DNA from: Ruminococcaceae bacterium UBA1405
Lineage (GTDB): Bacteria; Bacillota; Clostridia; Oscillospirales; Ruminococcaceae
DNA: 50,488 bases
NCBI GenBank assembly: GCA_002305685.1
Contig: DBQB01000063.1
Coordinates: 1 to 50,488, forward strand
Direction: 5' to 3'
Shown: positions 41,674-49,896 of the stretch, in pieces
Position numbering within the stretch: the stretch's first letter is position 1
Layout: each line of letters begins with the position of its first letter
The notes under the pieces: model-generated
Told to the model about the DNA's origin: nothing
The model's input: the letters and a program-made list of their open reading frames with translations, nothing else
The model's database searches: none
Position numbers and translations under genes: made by a program

Positions 41674-43008
41674 TTACTCTTCAACGATATGTTGCTTGGT
41701 ATTAAGTTTGGACAAAAGTACTACCGTCTCCACATGACTGGTAAAAGGAAACATATCCACCGGCTGAATATGCTTAACCTGATATCCCTTTCGGGTTATC
41801 GATTTCAAATCTCTGGCGAGGGTTTCCGGATTACAGGAGATGTATACCACCTTTTCCGGACGCAGCGTTGCAACAGATTGTAAAAAGGCTTCGTCGCTGC
41901 CCGCTCTGGGTGGATCCATAAATACCACGTCCACTTTTTGCCGATTCTGAGCCATCTGTACCATAAAATCGCCTGCATCATCACAGAAAAAGCGGATATT
42001 TTGTATCTGGTTGCATTTCGCATTGGATATGGCATCCCGCACCGCGTCACGATTCAGTTCTACCCCTATCACCTGCCCGGCTTTACTCGAAGCAATCAAA
42101 CCTATAGTACCAATACCGCAATAGGCATCCAGTACCGTTTCGTTGCCGGTGAGCTCTGCCAAAGAGATGGCGGAAGAATACAACCGTTGGGTCTGCACTG
42201 GATTGATTTGATAAAAGGATTTGGCGCTGATGCGGAAACGACAGCCGCAAAGAATGTCCTCAATATATCCTTTACCGTATAGGATCTTTTCCTGTTCCCC
42301 CAAAACCATACTGGTAAATCCGCTGTTGATGTTCTGCACAACGGTCACAATCTCCGGGTGTTTTTCCCGCAGTGCCTGCACAAAACGATTTTTGGCAGGA
42401 AAAATAGGGGAAGCAGTGACCAACACAACCATCACTTCTCCAGTAGCAAATCCCCGCTTAATCAGTACATGGCGTAAAAGTCCATACTCTCTATACTCAT
42501 TGTATGGCTCAATTCGAAAACTTTTCAGCAGTTTGCGGATGGTTACAATAATCTCATCTGCAATCTGGTCCTCAATCATACAGCGGTCCACCGGGACGAT
42601 CCGATGGGTGCTGGACTGATACACTCCGGAAATGGTACGTCCATTGCGATCGGTAGAAAAGGCGGCGGAAACCTTATTGCGGTAATGCAGCGGATTCTCC
42701 ATGCCGATGATAGGCTGCACCGGCCCGTATCCCCGCAACAGCTTCTCCACCAAATGTTGTTTATAAGATAACTGTTGTGGATAATCCAGGTTTTGCAGCT
42801 GGCATCCGCCGCACTTTTTATAATATGGACACTGCTGTTGCGGTTTCACCGTCTGCTGCGTACGATACCGCTGAGAGGAACGTTTCTCCTGCTCGGTTTT
42901 TTTAGATACGTTAGCTGCCGGACGTTTTGAGCCTTTCCCGGAACCTTCCAAAGGACGGAAGTCGGACTTGTTTTGCTTAATAGATCTGAATCGATTGCTT
43001 TTCTCCAA
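41674..43008 (-). CDS. rlmD: 23S rRNA (uracil-5-)-methyltransferase RlmD/RumA
   Basis: SAM-dependent methyltransferase for U1939-type positions of 23S rRNA (RlmD/RlmCD family), 444 residues from the TTG at 43008. CPYYKKCGGCQLQ provides the iron-sulfur cysteines, DAYCGIGTIGL the SAM motif, FMDPPRAGSD the conserved Asp-Pro-Pro, and YISCNPETLARD the catalytic Cys. An N-terminal basic tail replaces the TRAM domain. The TTG has GGAG eight bases upstream; an ATG at 43098 would add 30 codons. The C-terminal HVETVVLLSKLNTK is the element insertion region, and the protein ends just after it. Confidence 0.92.
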   Translation of the reverse strand: MEKSNRFRSIKQNKSDFRPLEGSGKGSKRPAANVSKKTEQEKRSSQRYRTQQTVKPQQQCPYYKKCGGCQLQNLDYPQQLSYKQHLVEKLLRGYGPVQPIIGMENPLHYRNKVSAAFSTDRNGRTISGVYQSSTHRIVPVDRCMIEDQIADEIIVTIRKLLKSFRIEPYNEYREYGLLRHVLIKRGFATGEVMVVLVTASPIFPAKNRFVQALREKHPEIVTVVQNINSGFTSMVLGEQEKILYGKGYIEDILCGCRFRISAKSFYQINPVQTQRLYSSAISLAELTGNETVLDAYCGIGTIGLIASSKAGQVIGVELNRDAVRDAISNAKCNQIQNIRFFCDDAGDFMVQMAQNRQKVDVVFMDPPRAGSDEAFLQSVATLRPEKVVYISCNPETLARDLKSITRKGYQVKHIQPVDMFPFTSHVETVVLLSKLNTKQHIVEE

Positions 43009-43159
43009 TTTTATTTCTCCTACCGTTTTCCCATAGAGAAACGCGGCGGCCGGAAGGGCATAATCGATATGCTTTTTCCCAGCTGCCGCAATCTCCATCT
43101 TATGACAATTCCTGTAGCTTCATTTTATCAAAAAACCTGAAAAATACAACCTGGATTTT

Positions 43160-44542
43160 TCAATTCGACACCTTGGAACGGGCGTAGGAAGCCAAACAAA
43201 GACTACGCCATTTTCCGCTGAGATAACGCCACACAAAGCAGATAATTCGAAAAGCCCAGTCCAGCAGCATTGCAATCCATACACCGATGGCGCCCAATCC
43301 AAAATGTACCCCGATAATATAACTAAAGAGGATACGGAAGGTCCACATGGAAAAGATAGAGACAATCATGGTAAAGCGCACATCGTTGCAGGCGCGCAGC
43401 ACATTGGGCAACGTAAAGGAGAGCGGCCACATCAGCATGGCAAAACCGTCATGAATGAAGATCAAAATGGTCGAAAGCCGCATCGTTTCCGGTGACAAAT
43501 TATAAATTTTCAGCGTCATGGAAAGGGTGGAGAGCAAAACTACATTCAACAGTATCTCAAACAGATATGCATAACCCATAAGCTTTTTGGTATAGTAGCG
43601 GATTTGTTGTTCATCCTGCGCCCCCACACACTGTCCAATCACTGTGATCACAGCCAGATTGATCGCCTGCGACGGAATACAACCGATCCCATCAAAGTTG
43701 TTGGCCACCGCATTGGCGGCAATTTGGACGGTGCCAAAGGTGGCAATAATACTGACCACCAGCACCCTTCCCAGAGAAAACAGGCTGTTTTCCAATCCAT
43801 TGGGGATGCCTATGCGCAGGATACGGCGAATCAATCCCATATCGGGGCGGAAACCACTGTGAAATTCCAGCCTTACCGCGCCGTGACTGCGCAGCAGTAG
43901 CCATAAAATTCCCACAGCAGCTACCCCTCTGGAGATCAGAGAAGGTACCGCCACACCGGCGATCCCCATTCCCATACCGTACACGCAGATTGCATTGCCC
44001 ACAATGTTGATGCCGTTCATCAAAAGGGAGATGGCCATAGAAATTTTGGAATTCCCCATGGAGCGAAACAATGCGGCGCCGGAATTGTATACCGCCAAAA
44101 AGGGATAGGACAGCGCTGAGATGAACAGATAGGTCAAGGCATTTTGCATAACGTCGTCGTCAATGGAGCCGAAAAGCAGGCGCAGCATGGGACGCTGCCA
44201 GAGAATCACTGCTCCCATAATCACCAGACCGGTAAGCAGCGTGACAAACAACAACTGCTTGGCGGAATCGTTGGCCTTGTGATGATCCTGGGCGCCGATG
44301 AGCTGGGAGGTTACCACAGCGCCTCCGGTAGCCAGCGCCGAAAAAACATTGATGAACAGACTATTGAGCATATCCACCAGCGAAACGCCGGAAACCGCGT
44401 TCTCTCCCACCGAGGATACCATTACCACATCCGCCAAACCCACAGTGAGAGCCAGCACCTGTTCAATAACAAGTGGTATAATTAGTTTCCTCAAATCCTT
44501 GTTGGAAAATAATCTGGGACGGTTTTGTATCGCCGTATCCAT
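43160..44542 (-). CDS. MATE family efflux transporter
   Basis: A 460-residue, 12-helix cation-coupled exporter of the MATE family. The two homologous halves each begin with the typical I-P-L-V-I-E-Q and G-I-P-N-G-L-E-N helices. The N-terminal GLADVVMVSSVGENAVSGVS stretch is the usual first-repeat motif. The ATG at 44542 has GGAAGGAA upstream. It is transcribed away from the MarR gene, with a palindrome over its -35 element. Substrates are unknown; drugs or cationic toxins are common for the family. Confidence 0.93.
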   Translation of the reverse strand: MDTAIQNRPRLFSNKDLRKLIIPLVIEQVLALTVGLADVVMVSSVGENAVSGVSLVDMLNSLFINVFSALATGGAVVTSQLIGAQDHHKANDSAKQLLFVTLLTGLVIMGAVILWQRPMLRLLFGSIDDDVMQNALTYLFISALSYPFLAVYNSGAALFRSMGNSKISMAISLLMNGINIVGNAICVYGMGMGIAGVAVPSLISRGVAAVGILWLLLRSHGAVRLEFHSGFRPDMGLIRRILRIGIPNGLENSLFSLGRVLVVSIIATFGTVQIAANAVANNFDGIGCIPSQAINLAVITVIGQCVGAQDEQQIRYYTKKLMGYAYLFEILLNVVLLSTLSMTLKIYNLSPETMRLSTILIFIHDGFAMLMWPLSFTLPNVLRACNDVRFTMIVSIFSMWTFRILFSYIIGVHFGLGAIGVWIAMLLDWAFRIICFVWRYLSGKWRSLCLASYARSKVSN

Positions 44543-44590
44543 CCAATTTCCTTCCTTTCTTTGTGACATACCAATAAATATACTTGGGAC

Positions 44591-44619
44591 ATTTTAGCAC
44601 TGACGCACAAATTTGTAAA
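44591..44619 (-). promoter_or_regulatory. Promoter of the minus-strand MATE gene with a palindromic candidate operator
   Basis: On the minus strand TTTACA (44619-44614), a 17-base spacer, then TAAAAT (44596-44591). The perfect palindrome ACAAATTTGT (44607-44616) overlaps the -35 and is a plausible MarR site. Confidence 0.6.
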
Positions 44620-44628
44620 GGAAAAAGG

Positions 44629-44657
44629 TTGACAATCTTGAGGCCCAGATTTATAAT
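44629..44657 (+). promoter_or_regulatory. Consensus promoter of marR-MATE
   Basis: TTGACA (44629-44634), a 17-base spacer and TATAAT (44652-44657), a perfect match, about 50 bases before the MarR start. Confidence 0.92.
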
Positions 44658-44707
44658 AAGTTTTGTTTGCTAATAGTTCGAAAGCGAAATGTTTGGAGGA
44701 GAAAATA

Positions 44708-45163
44708 TTGCGTCAACCCATCGGGATCCTGATCCATCAGATTAAGCAGATTCACGCTCGGATCTTTGAGCGGGTGCTTCGCCGCCACACCAATCTGGAT
44801 ATCAGTGGTCCCCAGTGCAACGTCCTATATCAGTTGTGGAGGGAGGAGGGAATTACCATCAGCAAGCTCAGCCAGCGCACCCAACTCACCAACGCAACCC
44901 TCACCAGTATGCTGGACCGCCTGGAGGCCCAACATCTGCTGCGGCGGCACATCAATCCGGAAAATCGTCGGGAAGTTTTGGTTTTTCTTACCGAACAAGC
45001 CAAATCCCTGCAAATCCTTTATCAGGAATGTTATCGGGAGATGAGCGACATCAATTTTAAAGGCTTCACCCCTGAGGAACGATGCCAATTTGAGGAATAC
45101 CTGCAACGTTTTTATCACAACCTTACCGCCTATGAAGCGCAGCAGAAGGATGAAATTTTTTAA
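44708..45163 (+). CDS. MarR family transcriptional regulator
   Basis: A 151-residue winged-helix regulator. The core reads LDISGPQCNVLYQLW, ITISKLSQRTQLTNATLTSMLDRLEAQHLLRR (recognition helix) and REVLVFLTEQAKSL (the wing, where the family often has R-x-x-x-V-x-L-T). The TTG at 44708 is preferred, with GGAGGAG six to seven bases upstream; the longer frame starts inside the leader. It is first in an operon with a MATE exporter and divergent from another MATE gene, so it probably represses one or both. Confidence 0.9.
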   Translation: MRQPIGILIHQIKQIHARIFERVLRRHTNLDISGPQCNVLYQLWREEGITISKLSQRTQLTNATLTSMLDRLEAQHLLRRHINPENRREVLVFLTEQAKSLQILYQECYREMSDINFKGFTPEERCQFEEYLQRFYHNLTAYEAQQKDEIF

Positions 45164-45192
45164 AATATCCGTTTAGAAAGGAAGCTATTGTC

Positions 45193-46557
45193 ATGGATAC
45201 CAAACAGGAACAGCAAATGCGCAGCGGCCGGCTGGTCCCGCTGATCTTAAATCTAGCCATCCCGGCTGTCATTGCACAGCTGATCAATGTCCTTTACAAC
45301 ATTGTGGACCGGATGTATATTGGTCATATTCCCGAGATCGGCGCCCAGGCGCTGACTGGGCTGGGAGTTACCTTTCCCATTATTATGATTGTATCCGCTT
45401 TCAGCTCCTTTGCAGGAGCAGGCGGTGCACCTCTTGCCTCTATTGAGCTGGGACGGGGCAACCGGGAAGGTGCGGAAAAGATTTTGGGCAATGCAGTTAC
45501 CATGCTGCTGTTTTTTTCGGTAGTCCTCACCCTGTTTTTCCAGATCACCAAACGACCCTTGCTGTATCTATTTGGCGCCAGCGACAATACCATCGAATAC
45601 GCCTGCCAGTATCTGAGCATCTATCTGATGGGTACCATTTTTGTGCAACTGACTTTGGGACTGAATATGTTTATCACCTCCCAGGGAAGGGCCAAAATCG
45701 CTATGCTCTCAGTACTCATCGGCGCTGTCACCAACATCGTTTTGGATCCCATCTTTATTTTTGTATGCAATATGGGGGTGCGGGGCGCCGCACTGGCCAC
45801 CATCCTCTCCCAGGCTCTCAGCACCCTTTGGGTACTTCGCTTTCTCACAGGCCCTCAAACCGCCATCCGCATACGCCTGGAAAATCTGATTCCGTCCCGG
45901 CGAATTGTGCTGCGCGTAGCTGCGCTGGGCATCTCTCCTTTCATTATGCAGGCCACCGAAAGCCTGATCACCATCGTCTTTAATTCCGGTCTACAGTTTT
46001 ATGGCGGAGACCTCTATGTAGGTTCCATGACGGTAATGCAGAGTGTCATGCAGCTGGTTGTGGTGCCGGTACAGGGATTTACCCAAGGATGCCAGCCCAT
46101 CATCAGTTTTAACTATGGCGCCGGTCAAAATGACCGGGTACGCAGCACCTATCGCATTGTCATCCTCACAACGCTGATCATCACCTCGGTGTGTACCTTA
46201 CTGGTCATCTGTTTTCCTGGATTCTTTGGGGGTATGTTCTCTGACAACCCTGAGCTGATTGCGCTGGTAGAGAGATGTATGCCCATCTATATGTTCGGTA
46301 TGTTTATCTTTGGCCTTCAGATGGGTTGTCAATCCGCCTTTATGGGACTGGGACAGGCGAAAATCTCCCTGTTTCTGGCGCTTCTGCGCAAAGTGATTTT
46401 GCTGGTTCCGCTTGCCATTATTCTGCCGCGGTTTTTCGGCGTCATCGGCATTTACTACGCTGAACCGGTAGCAGACATTCTCTCTGCTGTCACTGCCGGC
46501 ACGCTGTTCCTGATCAATATCCCAAAAATTTTGAAAAAACGCCCCAATCAGGTGTAA
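45193..46557 (+). CDS. MATE family efflux transporter (second copy)
   Basis: A 454-residue, 12-helix MATE exporter. NLAIPAVIAQLINVLYNIVDRMYIGH, with the conserved D-R-M-Y-I-G, places it in the bacterial NorM/DinF-like clade, and the second half has GFTQGCQPIISFNYGAG. It starts 30 bases after marR with AGAAAGGAAG upstream and is cotranscribed. It is not a close copy of the minus-strand MATE protein; the two probably arose or were acquired separately. Confidence 0.94.
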   Translation: MDTKQEQQMRSGRLVPLILNLAIPAVIAQLINVLYNIVDRMYIGHIPEIGAQALTGLGVTFPIIMIVSAFSSFAGAGGAPLASIELGRGNREGAEKILGNAVTMLLFFSVVLTLFFQITKRPLLYLFGASDNTIEYACQYLSIYLMGTIFVQLTLGLNMFITSQGRAKIAMLSVLIGAVTNIVLDPIFIFVCNMGVRGAALATILSQALSTLWVLRFLTGPQTAIRIRLENLIPSRRIVLRVAALGISPFIMQATESLITIVFNSGLQFYGGDLYVGSMTVMQSVMQLVVVPVQGFTQGCQPIISFNYGAGQNDRVRSTYRIVILTTLIITSVCTLLVICFPGFFGGMFSDNPELIALVERCMPIYMFGMFIFGLQMGCQSAFMGLGQAKISLFLALLRKVILLVPLAIILPRFFGVIGIYYAEPVADILSAVTAGTLFLINIPKILKKRPNQV

Positions 46558-46577
46558 TGCAATGGAAATCCTCCTCC

Positions 46578-46611
46578 GGAGAAGAATGCACGCCATTCTT
46601 CTCCTTTTTTT
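46578..46611 (+). terminator. Terminator after the marR-MATE operon
   Basis: GGAGAAGAATG (46578-46588) pairs with CATTCTTCTCC (46594-46604), followed by seven T. Confidence 0.95.
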
Positions 46612-46851
46612 GTAAAAAAATACAATTTATTTTGCATCAACTCGAAAAAATGTCCAAGGATAAAGCAACGGTCATAAGGGTATCCTATCATCGACCAAAG
46701 AAGCGTCCGCCTGCTTTGCTGTCCCATTCAGGCTTCCTGGCTTGACACATTCTTTACAAAACTGTGTCTGTGGATATAAAATGTTCATAATTTTCACTTA
46801 TCTTACTATGTTATTTTAACGAAAATTCATTTTATCCTCACAAACTTGCCG

Positions 46852-46888
46852 TATAATGAAATCACTTTCAGGAACAGAGTTCCCTGAA
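46852..46888 (+). promoter_or_regulatory. Possible -10 element and 5' hairpin of the lipoprotein gene
   Basis: TATAAT at 46852-46857 has only a poor -35 match upstream. Right after it, CTTTCAGG..AAC pairs with GTT..CCTGAAAG (about 46863-46888), which would put a hairpin at the very 5' end of the transcript. Confidence 0.45.
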
Positions 46889-46982
46889 AGCAGGGTGATT
46901 TTTCAAATAAAAATTTTCATCCTTGTGTATATCAATTCACGAGAAAGGAGATGCTTCCCACTACGGGAGCATGTACAAAAAC

Positions 46983-47456
46983 ATGAAAAAAACAATTTTG
47001 ATCGCTTTGACCGCTGCTTTGGCAGTTGCGCTGGTAGGATGCGGCAGCGACGATAACAGTTCTTCTTCCAGCAGTTCCAGCAGCTCCAGTGTTTCTTCTT
47101 CTGTTTCCTCCTCTGTCTCCTCCTCCGAGAGCAGCAGTTCCCAGGAAACCTCTTCCTCTGAAACTTCTTCCGTTCCCGACGGCGATGTTTCTGATGAAGT
47201 GACCGGCGATGAGAGCTCTTCGGCTGCGCAGGATGAAAGCGCTGCTTCCAGCGAAGCTTCCTCCGAGACTTCTGATGCTTCTTCCTCTGAGGCTTCTGAC
47301 ACCTCTTCTTCCGATTCTTCTTCTGAGGCAGATGCTTCCTCCGACGCTTCCGCTTCCTCTGAGGCTGAGTCTTCCTCTGAATCCCTCGCTGCTCAGGCTG
47401 AAGCTTCCGAGGCTGTTGAGGCTGACGCTACTTTAAGCGCCAGCACTGCAGCGTAA
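46983..47456 (+). CDS. Ser/Asp/Glu-rich lipoprotein, unknown
   Basis: A lipoprotein signal peptide (MKKTILIALTAALAVALVGC, with the lipobox Cys at residue 20) is followed by some 137 residues that are almost only Ser, Ala, Asp, Glu and Thr, with SSSVSSSVSSSES-like repeats and no folded-domain motif. An acidic, unstructured surface stalk or spacer is the most cautious reading. Start choice: the ATG at 46983 begins a normal signal peptide; an ATG four codons upstream at 46971 is possible. A strong terminator follows, so it is a single-gene unit. Confidence 0.75.
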   Translation: MKKTILIALTAALAVALVGCGSDDNSSSSSSSSSSSVSSSVSSSVSSSESSSSQETSSSETSSVPDGDVSDEVTGDESSSAAQDESAASSEASSETSDASSSEASDTSSSDSSSEADASSDASASSEAESSSESLAAQAEASEAVEADATLSASTAA

Positions 47457-47473
47457 TCGATTTTCCGTTCTTT

Positions 47474-47506
47474 TTCGCCGGTGGAAATCCACCGGCGAAT
47501 TTTTTA
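47474..47506 (+). terminator. Terminator after the lipoprotein gene
   Basis: TTCGCCGGTGG pairs with CCACCGGCGAA (11 bp, AAAT loop), followed by TTTTTTT. Confidence 0.96.
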
Positions 47507-47573
47507 TAGAAAGTACTCCAGCGCGGACCCGAGTAAAATGACGAATTACTATCCTCCACTAATTTCATTTCTC

Positions 47574-47602
47574 TTGCCAATTATCCCGGTTGAGAGTATA
47601 AT
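47574..47602 (+). promoter_or_regulatory. Promoter of the HIT protein gene
   Basis: TTGCCA (47574-47579), a 17-base spacer and TATAAT (47597-47602), about 75 bases before the ATG. Confidence 0.85.
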
Positions 47603-47677
47603 CAGATTATAAAAAACAGGTTGTAAAACCGGCCGGCAGAGAAAGCTTGCCGACAACCCGGAAAGGATGTATCCGCC

Positions 47678-48100
47678 ATGAAAGATTCCAACTGCATGTA
47701 CTGTACGGAAAACGAAAAGCTCCACTCTCTGATGATCTATATCACAGACCTGCCCACCTCCAAGCTGTATCTGTTCAAAGAGCAGACCTACTATGGTAGA
47801 GTGGTTTTGGCCTACAAAGATCACGTCAACCATCTCACCGATCTGACCGACGAACAGGCCTCCGCTTTTATGAAGGATATTACCACCGTTGGCAAGGCCT
47901 TGATGAAAGCTGTTCATCCCGCTAAGGTCAATTACGGTATGTTCAGCGACACCCTTCCCCATCTCCACTGCCATATTGTTCCCAAACAGGAGGGCGGACA
48001 TACCTTCGGCGGTACCTTTGAGATGAACGTCAATCCTCCCAAATACCTCAGCGAAGAGGAGTATCAGAAGATCATCGACACCATTAAGCAGAATCTGTAA
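47678..48100 (+). CDS. HIT family protein (nucleotide phosphoramidase-like)
   Basis: A 140-residue histidine-triad protein with HLHCHIVP near residue 94, which is the H-x-H-x-H active site, and a CMYC pair near the N-terminus that may bind zinc. HIT enzymes hydrolyse nucleotide phosphoramidates or dinucleotides. The ATG at 47678 has GGAAAGGA upstream. Substrate unknown. Confidence 0.92.
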   Translation: MKDSNCMYCTENEKLHSLMIYITDLPTSKLYLFKEQTYYGRVVLAYKDHVNHLTDLTDEQASAFMKDITTVGKALMKAVHPAKVNYGMFSDTLPHLHCHIVPKQEGGHTFGGTFEMNVNPPKYLSEEEYQKIIDTIKQNL

Positions 48101-48254
48101 TCAGAAAATTTTTCCCGTGTTTACAATCCAAAAAGAGCTGTGTGCGACAATAAGACGTACTCAGCTCATTTTTTTCATATTTTGGAAGATACTAACCGGG
48201 GAAACGCTTTGCAGATATCGCTTTCCCCTTGCGTGTGAAAAAGGAGTAAACAGA

Positions 48255-48710
48255 ATGTACGAACACATTCATCCATTGCAGCGCATTGATTTTCACAAAT
48301 GCGCTAACATCTGGGATATCGAAAAGAATCCCGCTTTCACTGCGCATTTTGTCAGAGAATTGGAAAACGGAAACCGTACCACCTATATCTATGACCTGGA
48401 CGGTGCGTTTGTCGGGGAGATCTCGCTGGTGCGGGATATGCAGGACCCGGATTACACAGTTGCCAACCAGAGGGTCTATCTCTCCAGACTGGTTGTCAAG
48501 GATACCTACCGCCGCAGAGGCATCGGCAGAGAACTGGTCTCCTTTGCCTGCAAAACTGCAAAAGATCTCGGCTATCGGGAGATCTCAGTGGGGGTAGATC
48601 TGGACAACTATGGCGCGCTGCGTCTCTATGCCATCTCTGGATTTCATACTATCCTCTTTGTGGGAGAGGACAGCGACGGACAGTATCTAAAACTGCTCAA
48701 GCATCTGTGA
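48255..48710 (+). CDS. GNAT family N-acetyltransferase
   Basis: A 151-residue acetyl-CoA-dependent acetyltransferase fold. VYLSRLVVKDTYRRRGIGRELVSFA carries the R-x-x-G-x-G/A acetyl-CoA motif, and LDNYGALRLYAISGF is the typical motif-B region. The ATG at 48255 has AAGGAG eight bases upstream; a 46-codon upstream extension is not supported. Substrate unknown. It follows the HIT gene by 154 bases. Confidence 0.9.
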   Translation: MYEHIHPLQRIDFHKCANIWDIEKNPAFTAHFVRELENGNRTTYIYDLDGAFVGEISLVRDMQDPDYTVANQRVYLSRLVVKDTYRRRGIGRELVSFACKTAKDLGYREISVGVDLDNYGALRLYAISGFHTILFVGEDSDGQYLKLLKHL

Positions 48711-48787
48711 CGCCGTCTTTTGCAAAAACCCAACCGACACACCCTAGACGCCAACAAAAAATTTATAAAAAAGGATGTGAGAACGCC

Positions 48788-49780
48788 ATGTGTACCGCCT
48801 TCACCTTTTCCCAAGATCCCATGTATTTTGGAAGGAACATGGATATCGAATACTCGTTCGGAGAATCGGTGGTCATCACCCCGCGGGATTTTCCCATCTC
48901 CACCCATTTCGCCGGTACCCTTTCACACCACTATGCCATGATCGGCATGGCAAATGCAGCCCAGGGTTATCCCCTGTACGCGGAGGCGGCCAATGAGAAA
49001 GGACTCTGTATGGCAGGGCTTAATTTTCCTGACAACGCCTACTACCTTCCCGTCGATGCCGTCGCACAGCTCAAACAGCAGGGGAAAATCCCGCTGGCGC
49101 CCTATGAATTGATTCCTGTCATTTTGGGCCGCTGTGAAAATCTATCCCAGGCAAAGGAACTGCTTTCCCAGGTGGAACTGGTGCAAAAACCTTTTCTCCC
49201 GGCTCTCCCTTTGGCGCCGCTGCACTGGATTGTTTCGGAGCGCTGCGGCAGCCTGACGGTGGAGCGTACCGAGGCAGGCCTACAGATTTACGATAACCCT
49301 TACGGTGTATTGACCAACAACCCACCCTTCCCCTTCCATCTGGAAAATGTACGTCAGTATCTGCATCTCTCCGCCCAGTATCCGGAAAACCGGCTCTGCC
49401 ATGGTGCGTCCCTTACCCCATTTGGACAAGGGATGGGAGCCCTGGGGATTCCCGGCGATTTCTCTCCCGCTTCCCGTTTTATCAAAACCGTATTTTGCAA
49501 GTTTAACAGTCTGTGTGAAACCGATGAGTACGCCTGTGTTTCCCAGGTATTTCATATTCTGGACGCCGTCGCAATGGTGCGCGGCACCGTCATCACCCCG
49601 GAAGAAAGGCCGGACATCACCACCTACAGCTGCTGCATCAACGCCCAGAAGGGCAGCTACTACTATAAAACTTACGAAAACAACCAAATCATCCAGATCC
49701 CCATGACCGACTCCCGCCGGGAGGGGACCCATCTGATGGTGTTTGCTCTGGAAACACAGCCACAGATCGCCGTCCGCTGA
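48788..49780 (+). CDS. bsh: Bile salt hydrolase / choloylglycine hydrolase (Ntn-type)
   Basis: Hydrolyses the amide bond of glycine- or taurine-conjugated bile acids. The 330-residue protein starts MCTAFTF, so removal of Met exposes the N-terminal nucleophile Cys2. Other conserved sites are FGRNMDIEYSF (Arg and Asp), NEKGLCMAGLNFP, DNPYGVLTNNPPF (Asn) and GDFSPASRFIK (Arg). The text is very close to clostridial bile salt hydrolases I remember, closer than to penicillin V acylases. The ATG at 48788 has AAAGGATG upstream. Points to a vertebrate gut habitat. Confidence 0.9.
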   Translation: MCTAFTFSQDPMYFGRNMDIEYSFGESVVITPRDFPISTHFAGTLSHHYAMIGMANAAQGYPLYAEAANEKGLCMAGLNFPDNAYYLPVDAVAQLKQQGKIPLAPYELIPVILGRCENLSQAKELLSQVELVQKPFLPALPLAPLHWIVSERCGSLTVERTEAGLQIYDNPYGVLTNNPPFPFHLENVRQYLHLSAQYPENRLCHGASLTPFGQGMGALGIPGDFSPASRFIKTVFCKFNSLCETDEYACVSQVFHILDAVAMVRGTVITPEERPDITTYSCCINAQKGSYYYKTYENNQIIQIPMTDSRREGTHLMVFALETQPQIAVR

Positions 49781-49840
49781 TTTTGCAGCAAAACATAGCG
49801 CTACTCGTCCAGACGTCGGGTTAGGCTTATTGTTTACACC

Positions 49841-49889
49841 AAAAAACGCTCCGTATGCAGCCGTTTTGACTGCATACGGAGCGTTTTTT
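49841..49889. terminator. Bidirectional terminator between bsh and the collagen-like gene
   Basis: A 20-bp perfect stem: AAAAAACGCTCCGTATGCAG pairs with its complement at 49870-49889 (loop CCGTTTTGA). It is flanked by A and T runs that serve both convergent genes. Confidence 0.95.
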
Positions 49890-49896
49890 GCAGCAG

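Larger units (their letters stand above)
35545..41676. mobile_element. Scar of an integrative element inserted at the 3' end of rlmD (rumA)
   Basis: On the left is a broken serine recombinase (35637-35870). On the right (41444-41662) is a decayed copy of the tail that such elements attach to rlmD, directly against the native rlmD stop. Between lie only a two-component system and ABC transporter, visibly richer in G+C than the flanks. No conjugation, relaxase or excision genes remain. The 3' end of rlmD is a known target of serine-recombinase integrative elements. Exact ends and flanking repeats could not be fixed by eye. Confidence 0.6.
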
